Part shown: positions 1-11,828 of the stretch, piece after piece
Layout of the letters: every line of letters begins with the position of its first letter
Numbering within the stretch: the stretch's first letter is position 1
Assembly (NCBI GenBank): GCA_005281725.1
Contig: SSBO01000007.1
Span: forward strand, 4,036,402 to 4,100,401
Reading direction: 5' to 3'
Origin: Wuchereria bancrofti
Lineage: Eukaryota; Nematoda; Chromadorea; Rhabditida; Onchocercidae
Length of the DNA: 64,000 bases
Position numbers and translations under genes: made by a program
Notes under the pieces: model-generated
What the model was told of the DNA's origin: nothing
The model's database searches: none
Seen by the model: only the letters and a program-made list of their open reading frames with translations

Positions 1-3000
1 CAACGACTAAAGCACATATCATTTTTTAAACTTGCATTTTGCGCGAAAAGCTTTTCACCGCCGAATTTTGGCCGCGTTCATTAGACTAACAGGAACCTGA
101 AAAATATAGATAATTTAATTGATAATTTAATTCACATGCCCAATATTTCGTTATACGTACATAAAAAAGTAAGTAAAGAAGCGAGAATAACTATATTACA
201 ATCAGTTCTACCGTAGTCTTTTCTATCAATCCCTCTTATGCTCAAAAGATTAATCGCTTAATTTTAAGAAATTCTTCGTTTGGTGTCCGTAGTTTTAACA
301 TGATATCTACCATTCTTTTCTCACTTCAACTTCATTCCTGTTAAACTATTCGTATGTTTTCTAGCAGTTGTAAAATTGGAAATGCATTACAGCACATTTT
401 TCTTGTAAACAAGCATTGTTTACCGAGTATGTCGGATAACGTTTACCACTACCGTCTCGTTACCGGTTAAGAAAGGACTTATCAACTGCTAGAAAGGACT
501 CATGCAAACATAAGGGTAAAGTTCTCAATCTTCTCTTCACAATCATACCCATGCATCATGAATAAAGATCAAGAAAACAACAAAAAATTAGTTGTCATCC
601 AACTGTGCATAATTTATAATACGCCCACATCCATCTATATTAGCAATCAACTTCACCTGATACAACCTTCACGACGAATGTTTAGCCAAAATTTATCCAA
701 TAACGAAAAATGACAACAAGAGGAGGATTCACAAAAATTGACATATTCCTCAAATGTGACTAACAAAATATTTAAACAGCGCTCAGTTAGTAATCAAGTA
801 ATATCTTCCCATTATCTTACTATCAACTCACACCCCATTTCTCGGGTCATCGTACGTTATTCGTTTATTTCGTCCATTCACACCTTCAAATTTTTTGACA
901 GAGAAAGTCCTTTATCTGCTCTGTCATCCCCCTCAATTTACCATTTTACTACTAATCAACACTGACATTTGTGCAACCTTGAATGTACACTTTACAAATT
1001 CACAGATAAACGATTACATTTTAAACTTAGTCAAAGCAAGAAATCGTTAACAGCCTGTTGATGCACTCAAGATCGGAAGAGTTCCAATCGCTGCATATCA
1101 TTAAGTACGACTTCTGTTCGCAATAAAGATCCAGAAAAAAGACTAGTTGTCATCCAACTGCACATAGTTTATAATACGCTCCACATCCACCTATATCAGC
1201 AACCGTACACAACATGTATAACTTTCAGATTAGTTTCTATTTTATAGTCCAGAAGCACACCAACAACGCCGATCATTCCAGATGTCGTACAACTGTTTTA
1301 TATAATTCAACGTACGTAAGGGTGAAGAATGCATGCACACTTAATCTGATATAAGAAACTGTGATAAAAACTAAATTGTAAGCTTAAGCTTGGAAATAAA
1401 AGAAAAAGAAATAAATACTGATAACATACAATGTCTCCTCACGGAGCACGTCACAGTAATACGAAGCAGTTTATTTACCATCCTCATCAGATCGATATTT
1501 ATTAACCAGAAGTGAAGTTAGCATGAACATGAAGTGAAGAGAGAGAAGGCAAGTGACCTTTATAGCATTCAGTAGTATATTGTGAGTCGAATCTGGTTAT
1601 AAAACTTCGAATCTAAATTGGAAAGAGAATGAAGAAATGTCCGCGTATGATTTGTTAGGCTGTCGTGGAGAAAAACCTGAGTCATATCTACGAGCAATGA
1701 CTGATCATTAGTTAAGGGCCTTATAACGCATCACTACACGCTGTATCCACTGTCCACTAGCACCAAAGATGAACTAGCTGCAGGATGCATCAGTATAAAT
1801 ATGGTAAGCGATTGTTAAAGTAAATCCCGACAACGAATTGTAGGAGTGACCGTCACATTTGAATGAATGTGATGCAGCTGGGCTGTTGGCCAGAACGCCG
1901 CCCTGCTACACTGATACTGCTGCACCACATGCGTCGCCACACTACAACATATCTACCGGGGTAGGAGAGTGCCGCAGTCCTAGTACTAGCAGGGGTTAAC
2001 ACACATATACACACACACAAGTACACAGTACGGAGTGGTCAGACCGGGTTGGCACTGTTCCAAGGGTAGCAAACAAGTGGTAAAAAGACGTTGTGGGGAT
2101 GTTGTTTGGGTAGCTAGTGGAGGGAACAAGTAAGTAATCCTTTGGGAAAAACAACCGCCATGTGACGCAGCGTGCGTGCTACATCGCACTGCTCTTACAA
2201 TACTAAACGCGATGCAATACTTGCAGAAGCCAGCGGCGGAGCAGAGCAGCGGCATCAGCAGCGACAACAGCAGCATCGTCGACCCTTCCCCTCCTCTTTG
2301 TCTCTGCCCTCCCATTGCAGTGCTTGCGAACGCCTCCACCATGCGACCGCCCGCATTCGCAAGCGGTCCACGTCCGCTGCATTAATGCGAGTGACACTGC
2401 CGCGCTGCACGATGGTTGCACCATCTGCTTTGTCATAAGCAAAGGCATACGGTAGATGGGCGCCTTCTTCAAGCATTGCCGACCCTGCACACATCGATTG
2501 GAGACATCCAGAGCTGCACCCGTCCGTCGGATCGACAAACACGGCACACTTGCCGGTCGAGTGAGGCCCGTGATGCTGGAAAACAAAGAGGTAGACAGAC
2601 GGACCGGCCAGAGAAAGCACTAGACGATCACACAATCCTACCTTTATCTCAACTGAACAACACGTCCCTGCCCTGCCATCGTGTGTGCTTCCATGTGTTG
2701 CATATTCCCACTTTTATAAAAATGCTTACGTCGAATTCCGTACAAAAATTTGTGGAGAATTTCACTGCCAACGTGAAAGGTTGAAGCTGATAGGCTCGAT
2801 ACGCAATCACGCAGTCCAACTTGATTATTCTATCACTTCTTAGCTGTGTGAATTTTCGGACTTCTTTTTCCTAAATGACACCGCTCACGATGCTAATTAA
2901 CTATGTCTTCCTTGCCTGCCCATCTACCTAAGTCATGGATAAACTGAATACAAGATGTACATGGTTTGTGAAGGTTTATAATCCGAACTTTGAAACGCAC

Positions 3001-3038
3001 ATAGGAATAACATAACAATCAGAAAAACAGTGAAAAGC
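1..3038. other. Gene-poor region with GC-richer block and diverged repeat
   Basis: No exon could be recognised here. The first 1.8 kb is AT-rich and includes a diverged direct repeat (561-646 and 1122-1203). From about 1850 to 2700 the DNA is visibly richer in G+C, with many CAG/CGG-type trinucleotides, so both strands carry overlapping open frames of 90-130 codons. None resembles a known protein or has a convincing splice context. The 3' end of the ribosomal P2 gene lies just beyond. Confidence 0.5.
561..1203 (+). repeat. Diverged direct repeat, two copies of about 80 bp
   Basis: The block at 561-646 (starting aataaagatc) recurs at 1122-1203. Both share the run gttgtcatccaactg, then cata-tttataatacgc, then cacatcca-ctatat-agcaa, with scattered substitutions. 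The copies sit about 560 bp apart in the same orientation. Origin unknown: a local segmental duplication or two members of an interspersed family. Confidence 0.7.
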
Positions 3039-4158
3039 TTAATCGAACAATCCAAATCCCATGTCTTCGTCAGATTCTTCTTTCGGTTCTTCTTTCTTCT
3101 CTTCTGGAAATACATTCCTTTTGTTCTTTCTATCGAACAATTTATGTAATCTCAAGAAATCTCAAATCGAATCGAATATTACACCTTTTTTAGATTCCGC
3201 TTGTAATGCACTTGTGGGAGTTGCTGAAACGACTGGAGCTATTGTTGACACTGCACCACCTGAAGGCACTGATGAGATCTTCGCCAGACCTGCTGTAATT
3301 ACCTGCAATTTTTAAAGTAACATATCCTATTGCAATTGTTCCTGTCACTTTGATTTCCAACTTGTAGAGCTCTTCTTTAAACACTCACACCATTACTAAG
3401 AATTAATCTAATTTAAACTTATCGAAACATACTGAATTTGTATAGAACTTACCGAGTAAAAAAACGTCAGAGCTAAACATAATATAACTAAATAATTTCG
3501 AAAATGAAGATTAATGTGAAGTCTTGTTCTATGAAAGAAACTTACAGGGCCAGACTTCACACAGAAACAGTTACGTAGGCAACGTAGGTAACGCTTAGAG
3601 TAAGGGCATTTCTGGATACCTCATGTCATATGAATTAAACTTACAGCAAAAATACATGGAAGGAACTTCATGAAAAGGCGAATTTTCAGAATTATTAACT
3701 TTCAGCAGCATAACGAAAAGATATACCTCATCAATGGATTTTCCAGATAAGGCTGACACGACTTTATTCGCATCTTCCATATCAACATCAAGTCCAACTG
3801 ATCCTGTAAAACAGCAAACCATTACGCAACTTATATATCTTTTATTGCTGTTCCATACATAGTGCGGTAATTTTGACAATCTCTGTGTACAAATATATAT
3901 ATATATATATATATGTAAGAAAATATTTGAAAATTTTAATCGGAGTTTAATTTATCAAAAATGTATTAAAACATTAGAACGTTCACATTTAGACTGAGAA
4001 AATTATATAATATTCGTTGGAAAGAATTTAATCTTAACATCAGAAAGGGAGCTGGAAAGAAAAAATAATTTCTTACCAAGCACATTCTCAACATCTTTTG
4101 CTGTCGGTGATTTATTTCCACCCATTGTAGATAATAAATAAGCAGCCAAATACTTCAT
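3039..4158 (-). CDS. RPLP2: 60S acidic ribosomal protein P2
   Basis: Forms the ribosomal stalk with P1 and P0 and recruits translation GTPases. Four exons on the minus strand: 4158-4077, 3803-3727, 3302-3185 and 3103-3039, with phases 1, 0 and 1, giving 113 residues, the usual P2 length. The start MKYLAAYLLSTMGGN and the dimerisation region (SVGLDVDMEDANKV, SGKSIDEV) are typical of P2 rather than P1. A hinge rich in Ala/Pro/Ser follows, then an acidic Lys/Glu tract and the near-invariant tail SDEDMGFGLFD. The ATG lies 8 nt behind a splice acceptor (AG at 4168-4167), consistent with a trans-spliced leader. The gene is short and convergent with nothing recognisable. The frames open on the opposite strand over the acidic tail are shadows. 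Confidence 0.96.
3889..3915. repeat. (AT)n microsatellite
   Basis: A run of alternating A and T of about 25 bases in the non-coding DNA of the first intron of the P2 gene. Similar short AT runs occur at 7430-7450, about 39880-39900 and about 51058-51070. Confidence 0.85.
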
Positions 4159-5334
4159 TATAATACCTGAGAATACATTAAAAATAAGCGACATGGGAGG
4201 TTTCCATTCAAGCTTCCACACACCAACGCCCTTTGGGAAACCTCTGAGATGCAAACTAATGCAACTTAACAGTTTGAAACAAAACCCCACCCAATCCCCA
4301 GAAGTTTAAAAGAACAAGCTTAATGGGTTAATGGGCCGACCTCTCCTATGCCTCATCCTTCTGGCATATTACCAAACTTCTGAGAAGCTGTAAAACCACT
4401 CTATCTGTTACAGCGTTTTAAATTCACATTAAGACAAGAAAACAGTTGACTTGTTGCAGTTTTCATAGAAGTGCAGAAGCAGAAGGGAAGAGAAGCGGAG
4501 GGTGACAAGGGTGGGGCGTGATGCACACGTGTTCATATCTGAACGTATAACACGTATTAGTAAGAGGCAGTTGATGCGATTTGAGTAATAAGCTCGACTC
4601 TCCTTTGTCTCATATCTACTGAAACATGATGTATGTCGTAGTGAAGGTGGTAGTAAATGCTGACAACTTATTTTTTTAGATTGTAAAAACATTAGCTAAT
4701 AGTTAAAAATGGGCATAATTTTGAGAGAAGAATATCAGAACTCAATAACCACAGAAGCGTGCATGTATTAGGGAACGTGTGAGTTCAACTCAATGTTAAA
4801 ATGTAATATGATGCATTTAACGTGATCTCATCACTTACGCATTTAGCGTGATTTCATCGTTTATATGGTTATATCACTTTATTTGAAGCAACTTTATGCT
4901 CAGCAAGCCTGCAATGGATCTTCAAAACCATACTTCTCATTTATGTTATTCACGTCAGAAAACCATACATGAAAATTAGTTCACCTTAGTGCGTATAGTT
5001 TAAAAGTGTTGTAGCGTATTGCACTTATCATATGGGATGGTTAAATGCAGTTTAAAATTACAAGTCTAAAACAATAATCCTATCAAAATTTGGTTCCACT
5101 GCTAGTAATTGTTATATTTCCGACCCATGTTTTTATCTAGAACTTCCCTGGTCCTTGTTCAGTTCGAGGCGCCATGCCAATACTTACAAGTTCAGTTGTA
5201 CTCCTTACTTTGTTCCGTTAGGTGCCTAGTTTCGCTGCCAGTTGGTGAAGCAAGGATAATGGATTTTTATCATGATGACATTTTATTTTTATAAAAGATT
5301 ATTGTTCTTTCAACCAAACAACTCTCTTCAAATT
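4159..5334. other. Intergenic, no gene seen
   Basis: Lies between the P2 gene start and the 3' end of the ET-module gene, both on the minus strand, so it should hold the P2 promoter and the ET-module 3' UTR. A pyrimidine-rich acceptor at 4168-4167 directly precedes the P2 ATG. Short open frames such as the one at 4692-4429 look like chance. Confidence 0.5.
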
Positions 5335-6023
5335 TTATTCCTTACTATAATTACAAAGATCATGTTCATTGCAACAACAGAAGCTGATAGGTACACCTTG
5401 GAATGTTGTACTTCTGCATGTGTTCGCTGATAACTGAAAAGATTATTTTGTGATATTTACCGAAATTTTACAAAAAATATCTGAATAAAATGGTTGTTTT
5501 TGTGAGGTTTCGGAGAATCTTGCATCTGTTTGGATTTTATGTATCCATATACTTCTTATTAATTCCCGATTTCACTTTCAGACTTAACATACATTCCTGG
5601 TAAGCAAAAGATTTACCATGCAACCATAGGTTGAACAACCAGCTTTCATAACGTTTAAAACTAATGCAGTTTCGGCGGTCATATTATAGCAATAAGCCGT
5701 TTCATTTTCACATTCTTCGGTTTCCGTACCAAATACTTGGCCACGAATAATTCGAAATCCCTGAATTAAAGAAATTCAACTAGTACTGTCCGATTGCGCA
5801 CTTTATTATTTCAATTCAAATTGGCAACGTTTCTCAATATACCATGCCAAAATAACGCCATAGCTAAGAGATTTCGGCCTTACAGAATGTAATACTTTGA
5901 ACTTCGTTCTATCATGCTTCCGAGGTAAAATCTCGCTTCAAAATGACTTACTTTGTAACACGTAATAGAATACACAAGAAGAAAATCTGTAACCACCAAC
6001 AGCAATAGCAATGTTCTATTCAT
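5335..6023 (-). CDS. Secreted cysteine-rich ET-module / Ly6-like protein
   Basis: Small secreted protein of 104 residues; no exact function is known to me. Three exons, all phase 0: 6023-5952, 5760-5617 and 5433-5335. The first encodes a hydrophobic signal peptide (MNRTLLLLLVVTDFLLVYS) followed by ITCYK. The second carries CENETAYCYNMT and KAGCSTYGCM, the third TCRSTTFQGVPISF ending in CCCNEHDLCN. Ten cysteines, the CY...KAGCS...CCC..D.CN spacing and the terminal CN motif are those of the nematode ET-module/three-finger family. One potential N-glycosylation site is NET, another NMT. A splice acceptor (AG at 6041-6040) lies 16 nt before the ATG. All exons are short, so ordinary ORF scanning misses the gene. 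Family assignment is confident, role is not. Confidence 0.85.
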
Positions 6024-7623
6024 TTAAAGTGAACAATTGCTGAAACTAAAATTCAAAAATATAATAACGTTCGTATGACAATTGTGTAGGTGGGGAACGT
6101 CTATCACTTGGTTTCATTTTGAAAATAGTTTACTATAGCGCTATGTGTTGACGTTTGGTATTCTAGAAAAAGTAAGTGCTGTTATATCTTCTACAGTGTC
6201 CGGTCCTGAATAGAAAAATATGGGAGAAGTATGAAAATATGAATTTTGTAAGAGAAAAATATGAATTCGATTTGAAAACTTATAAATAAGTAGCTGTTCG
6301 TGAGAGTAGCCGCTATGAGTGACGCTGAAATATGGTGCCTGTTAGTAGTTGCATCGGTTTTTCTTGAAATTCACTATTTTTATCGTAAATTATTGTTGAT
6401 GAAAACCGCACGCTACACAGAGGACGTCGTCAAGTTGCAATAAGTTCTCTAAATAAGGCTGCTGCTCAAATCGATTCCTTCTGTGGTTGAACTTTGCCAT
6501 TCAATATTGACAAAAGGGAACATACGATTTCTATTTCGAAAAGTTTCACCTTTGTTGCTACGCAAACAAAGTTTTTTCATTTTGTTGAACAAATAAGTAT
6601 TTTGGGTGGGTAAATGAAGGGGTGTCATAACATATTACACAGATGTAGTGATTGAATGAACAATTAAAGTGAATGGGCATGGACAAAATTATTGTAAATT
6701 CATGAATTTGTAACTGATTCATACGATTATCAGTAGATTATTGAATCCTTTGAAACATGTTTAATCGTTGGCGATCACTTAACCAGTTAGTTGATTGTTG
6801 ATGAAGGTGATGAGCAGCAGCAAGCGATCGATAATTAAAAACAACTGATAGGTAGAAGTGTGTTTAAACCACGAGGAGCGAAAAACCTGCTTGCAAACTT
6901 GGGAAATACACTACAGCCAGTGGGAGGGGCTGACAAGGGTTGTGGATGAATGACTTTCGGTAAAAAAATACATATAGGATGGGTAACTGATAAGATACCA
7001 CCCCAGGAATACCATGTTTCTCTATGGCCTACCAGGTAAACCGGTAATAATTGCATCATATTAGTGTAAAATGATTCTTATGTTTAAGGTTTAAAAATGA
7101 ATGGTCAAGTGGCTATAAATAAAGAATTTATTTTGAATCTAGTCGAGCGCTTAAAATTTTAGTCTGTTGTTAAGTTTAATTTACGGTTATTATTTTAAAT
7201 CATAATTGACGCTTTCAACTCACCAAAAACAGCTAATCAAAACGTTCGAAAGCATAATCAAAAGTACGAGGGTCATCATTTTCTAAAGTCATGTCGCTCA
7301 ATATATATTAATGGTGGAAACTTTGGGAGATCATAACATCTTGAAGCTTCTTGAAAAGAAATAACTCTAGACATAACCCTTCCGATAGAAAAAGAAATTA
7401 GATGGCAGAGCAAAGATGAAGCTGGAGGGAATATATATATATATATATATGATATACATCATATATCTACGTGGAGCTCTGCTCCAATGCCAAAAACAAT
7501 TTCTTTATACTTTTATTTAATTTATTTGGAAGGGAAGAGAGATTGGATATTAATATTACTTAATTAAAATTATTCTTTAATTTTCTGTTACTCAAAAATT
7601 ATGTTGCATTTCTATTTCAGGAA
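6024..7623. other. Divergent intergenic region
   Basis: Lies between the ET-module gene (minus) and the SAM-domain gene (plus), so both promoters should be here. An (AT)n run occupies about 7430-7450, next to a small palindrome around gatatacatcatatat. An open frame at 7059-6835 on the minus strand has no splice context or recognisable motif and is not annotated. Confidence 0.5.
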
Positions 7624-7626
7624 ATG
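7611..7626 (+). promoter_or_regulatory. Candidate spliced-leader acceptor of the SAM gene
   Basis: tctatttcag ends at 7620 and the ATG begins at 7624, leaving a 3-nt leader. This is the arrangement of a nematode trans-splice site and fixes the start codon choice. Confidence 0.6.
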
Positions 7627-9697
7627 TCGATCAAAGAGAAACTGAAATGTGCCCGAACAACAGAAGAAGTTTTATTCATTTTAAATATGTCTGAATATTT
7701 ACCACTTTTTGCGAAAGCGAATATCGTTCAAGCATCAGCTTTAAGGCTATTAAGGGAAGCTGATTTAAAGGTATATTTATTCATGATTGTTTACAAACAT
7801 ATCACTTTTAAACTATTGATACACATGTTGTTCATATCAGAAATATGTACCACTTCAAAACATTTTTCAAATAATTTCGATTACTACTTGTCAGTTGCAA
7901 ACTAAATTTAGTGAGATAATAATTGAGTTATCCATTTATGATTCTATCATCACGCTTATATGCAGTGTTTAGTGCATCGGTATCGACAGTTCTGGACGAC
8001 AGAAACTTCTCCGAGCAATTCGGTATTTATCAAAAAATATATCGGTAAGATAATGTGGCCTTAATAAGTGTAATTAGTTTGAGAATAGATATCATCTTCC
8101 CGCTATTGTGCTTCCTGAATCTCAAAAACTTTTATGTTTTCACTTCATCGCTTTCTTTTATTTGTCCAGTTATTAAGGTGACAATTGGCGATAGGATTCG
8201 GCAAAAAATATATTATGCTGCAAATATAGAATCGAAATATTCCAAAATTAATGAGAAATTCTGTTTGCAAAAGGTTATTGTGATTTTTTGGCCTATTAGA
8301 TAAAGAAATCTATGGGAAATTAATAGCCAATAGTAATTAATCAAAAATTAGCAAAAACGATAATTAACAGGGATTTAACATGCTGTTAGACCGGTCTTAA
8401 CAGCGAAACCGCGCAGTTGTATAATGTCACCTGGTGAAGGCCACCTGATAGGACTAGCGTTAGCAATCATAAGGTTATTCAATAGTAAGGTAATTGCTAA
8501 GGTGAACGCAGTTACGAATAATGAGTATTCTATATTTAATTCAGTCATCGATTGACAACTGCAGATACAACTGCAGTTTCAGGCAGAAGATGAATTATTG
8601 CGATGTGAAGTGGAATTAAATTTAAAACGAAATGAACTGGCACGAATACAGAAACAGGCTAAACTAATTCGCGAGATATTTGAAATGACAAGTGATGCAA
8701 GACAGTACGTAGAAAAACTTCGAAAAAATTGCGACAAATATGGCAGTTTATCCGTTCAGCGATTAGCTGTTGACCTTGAAAGCTTACTGAACAACACTTT
8801 CCTTAAAAATGCTAATTCAAATCCATCCAACGTATGCTGTACTTTAATCACTTTCTATGTGAATCTCACTGACAATATGCTGTGGTACTCTTTGTGATAT
8901 GAAATCATTCAGGAAAATATATCGCCCCTAGCAGTTGTACAAAACACAAATTCATGTTGTACAAATACCCAGCGATATTTGCCTGAATCGTTGTTAAAAC
9001 CGTTGACAAAGCATAATACTCGGCTTTACTGTTCAACTGAAACAGGTCCCGGTCCTTGGTATGCAAAAATTTTGAAATCTACAGCTATTCGGCGCTATAA
9101 ACAGGTGCCATGTTCTGTAAAAAAATTCTGTACTTTAAGCTTTATGTTATCACTTGTTATTTACACAATGAAATCAATTAAAATATGATTTCAGTAAATA
9201 TAGTCTATTTTACAATTCTTGAGCTTCAGAAATTAATTGTAAATATTTGATTTTGAAATGAATATTTGCAAATGGTTTGATGCTTCACTATAGTTAAGTT
9301 TCTGAAATCAAGAAGTTTCACATTAAAAAACCAAAACTTTAGATTCGAAAGAAATTCTTAACTATTTCAATTATCAGCCGTTCAAGTGTCACTTTTACGT
9401 ATTTTGCAGTCTCCCGCATTAATCTATTACCATCCTGTTGATGACGAGAGATATCAGGAAACGACAATATCACTATCAACTCAAACATCACAGTACGAAC
9501 ACGCAAGTTTCGTGGATGGGTTATTCTCGAAATTTGGAAAAAACAAAACATCAACACCTTATAAACAACACTCATCAGTTAAACAATATTCAAGCAACAC
9601 GAGCAACTTACGACACCAATCACTTCTTCATCACTCCCACCAAAAGTACTTATTATATTTATTTTTCAGTTCTTTAATTATTTACTTGTTGGTTTAG
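7624..9697 (+). CDS. SAM-domain coiled-coil protein, function unknown
   Basis: Five plus-strand exons, all phase 0: 7624-7770, 8178-8273, 8583-8831, 8913-9104 and 9410-9697, about 322 residues. Residues 12-70 resemble a sterile alpha motif: NMSEYLPLFAKANI, ALRLLREADLKV, then TIGDRIRQKIYYAA across the first junction, matching the SAM helix-5 pattern DL..LGI..G.R..I. A charged, probably coiled-coil segment follows (ELARIQKQAKLIREIF, QYVEKLRKN), then a Ser/Thr/Asn-rich low-complexity tail with GPGPWYAKILK and YYHPVDDERYQ. SAM domains mediate protein or RNA contacts. I do not recognise the family. The 3' end is uncertain: the last exon may splice out at gtactt (9646) or earlier instead of running to the stop, because its final residues are unusually hydrophobic and intron-like. 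Confidence 0.75.
8383..8403. repeat. Short imperfect palindrome in intron
   Basis: ctgttagaccggtcttaaca-g reads almost identically on both strands (arms ctgttagacc / ggtcttaacag with one extra T). It lies in the second intron of the SAM-domain gene. No function is evident. Confidence 0.5.
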
Positions 9698-11257
9698 TTT
9701 CGCCTTGAAAACTTATTTCACTGAATTGACACCTCATTTTTAAACTTTTTTGCACAAAAATGTAGTTGTACTGTTGATTTCAGCACAACTGCCTCAAGAA
9801 AATAATGGACCGTTTGTAGTTCAACTCTGAGTTACTCCGAAACAAATTAGTCCAACTAGAAAAATAGATCTTACTTAAAGTTTCGCAAGCTTATACACTA
9901 TGTGTTGAATTACCGACTTCGTGAGACATCCCACCAAAATTCACCCTAAAAAATTAAATAACCACTGAAATTTTATTAATTCTAGTTTCAGGGTTAAAAA
10001 TGTGTTTATGAAAGCGTCAAGATGCTAAATTCATCCACCAAATTACGAATTAAAATTGGTGAACTCTGATTCTATTAATTCAAATTCTGATTCTAGAATG
10101 CATGTTTCCGTTATATTCATGATGACTGTTTCTTATTATTTATACTCGATAAAAAATTACTTGATCATTTGAAACTTATAATAATGACTACAAAACACAT
10201 GTGATACACGTAGTTTTAAAAAGATTTCTCTCCTACTACGAGACTACTTGCTATTTCACTGGGCAATAGCAATAACAAATAATAACCACGCGTCACTGGA
10301 TAGCCTCCAAAAAACATAATCATAGTTATAAGTGGATGTTCACGATTATTTCAAAGCCTGCAAAATCAAAGAAAGGGCATACAAAAAAGAACTCAGAAAA
10401 ATGAAGGAAACAGACGATGTGAAAATTGAGATTTGAATTAGCCAAGGTATGAAGCCATTCTCTAACACTTTGCGAAAAACAGTCCAGAAAGGGAGAATTT
10501 GTACGAAAAGACATCATTTGTCAAAAAAAAAAAATATGGATCTAGCAGAAATTCTTGCTAAATTGAATAGAAAACAAATGGATTTAACAGGATCACGACG
10601 ATAGCAGAAAAATATTATCGTTGTAATAATTCATGTACTCTGCAGCGATGAGATCAATGTAAGCATTTTCATATTGCAAATTCGTGAAATTCATCAACTA
10701 AAATAAAGGACCGACTTATTCTTAATAAATTCATGCTTATTCTTAATTAATTACAGTCCTTAGTAAATCTCTACCCATCATGGTGGATATTAGGTCGTAT
10801 AGAGCCGGCTGAAATTTGAGGTGAGATTCGACAATTCACAATACACCAGTTTTCGTCAAAAGGTGATCAGTTAAACTGTTGCAAAAGTGATTAAAATATA
10901 ATATCAATATTCTTACTGACCTGTTTTTCATAAATCGCTCCACCTCTTAAACATTAATTTTAGAAAGCCAAAGTTCATTCTTATCCGTTAATTTGCAATT
11001 GTTCATAATGAAAAGCAACAAAGTTAACAAAACTTTCATATTTACAAAACGAAACGATAAATTAAAACAAGTTTAGGTAGTGGGATGAGCACTCATCGTT
11101 AAATGAAAAAGTTCTCATCGAAAATTATCTTTATGAGGTGTATTCAAATAAATTCATGCTAAGGAAAGGAACTTTTTCAGCAACCAAAATTTTTTTCTCG
11201 CTTTTAAACAAAAGAGAATCAGTATGAGGCAAATGAGAACAACATCTTGGATTCTCA

Positions 11258-11479
11258 ATGTTGAAGGAAGATGAAACGGCTGACTCCTCTGTTAGTGAAG
11301 AAGCTATAATAAAATGGAAGACAGCAATCTTGAAAATACGGCTTCCTTTCTCCACAATCATTTTTTGCATTCATTACACTGATAATCTGCAGGCAACAGT
11401 AGCAGCACAAAACGCTCCCTGTAATCAAACTATACTTCCAAAAATATCAAAAGAAACCAAACTGCATTGTAAAATCTGA
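11258..11479 (+). CDS. Candidate small orphan ORF
   Basis: A 73-codon frame starts at an ATG (MLKEDETADSSVSEEAIIKW) and has acidic, protein-like composition at first, then drifts into a less convincing sequence. An internal acceptor-like gcag ends at 11394. No family is recognised and no other exon joins it convincingly. Confidence 0.15.
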   Translation: MLKEDETADSSVSEEAIIKWKTAILKIRLPFSTIIFCIHYTDNLQATVAAQNAPCNQTILPKISKETKLHCKI

Positions 11480-11636
11480 AGGAATATAAAAAAACTGGTG
11501 ATATCTACGTTGCCATTTTGCAAAATCCAATCATGTATTAATCAAAATATTCATACTGAAAATCGTAAACTTTTACCTTTTTGAAAGAACATTAAGTGAA
11601 TACTTCCAAGTCATTGTTATGTACTTTTGTGCACAG

Positions 11637-11828
11637 ATATCCTGGTATGGACATACTAAGTCAAGTCATACAACACCCAATCTCCTTAATCCTGAAATTA
11701 CAGCATATTCATTGAAGAATAATTTGGATGAGGATAAAGATGTATTCATACCCAACAACTTTAGTAATAACTTATATGGGATGAGAAAATGTGTTGCTAA
11801 AAAAAGAAAAAATAAAGGAAAATTAAAA
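11637..11828 (+). CDS. Candidate orphan exon, phase 0 to 0
   Basis: A 64-codon open stretch is bounded by an acceptor (tttgtgcacag, ending 11636) and a donor (gtgaga at 11829), with both boundaries in phase 0. It encodes a polar sequence beginning ISWYGHTKSSHTTPNLL, with FIPNNFSNNLYGMRK and a lysine-rich end. Phase 0 at both ends matches every junction of the upstream SAM-domain gene, so it might belong to it across a 2-kb intron. No similarity is recognised and it may be chance. Confidence 0.25.

Noticed and set aside
2172..2635. Overlapping 70-130-codon frames on both strands
   Set aside because: All arise in one GC-richer block where stops are rare on both strands; composition is repetitive, with no motif or splice context.
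3061..3315. Plus-strand ORF rich in Ser/Phe
   Set aside because: It is the antisense shadow of the acidic tail and hinge exons of ribosomal P2.
6835..7059. Minus-strand 74-codon ORF
   Set aside because: Looks partly protein-like but has no joining exon, no conserved motif and no promoter or acceptor context.
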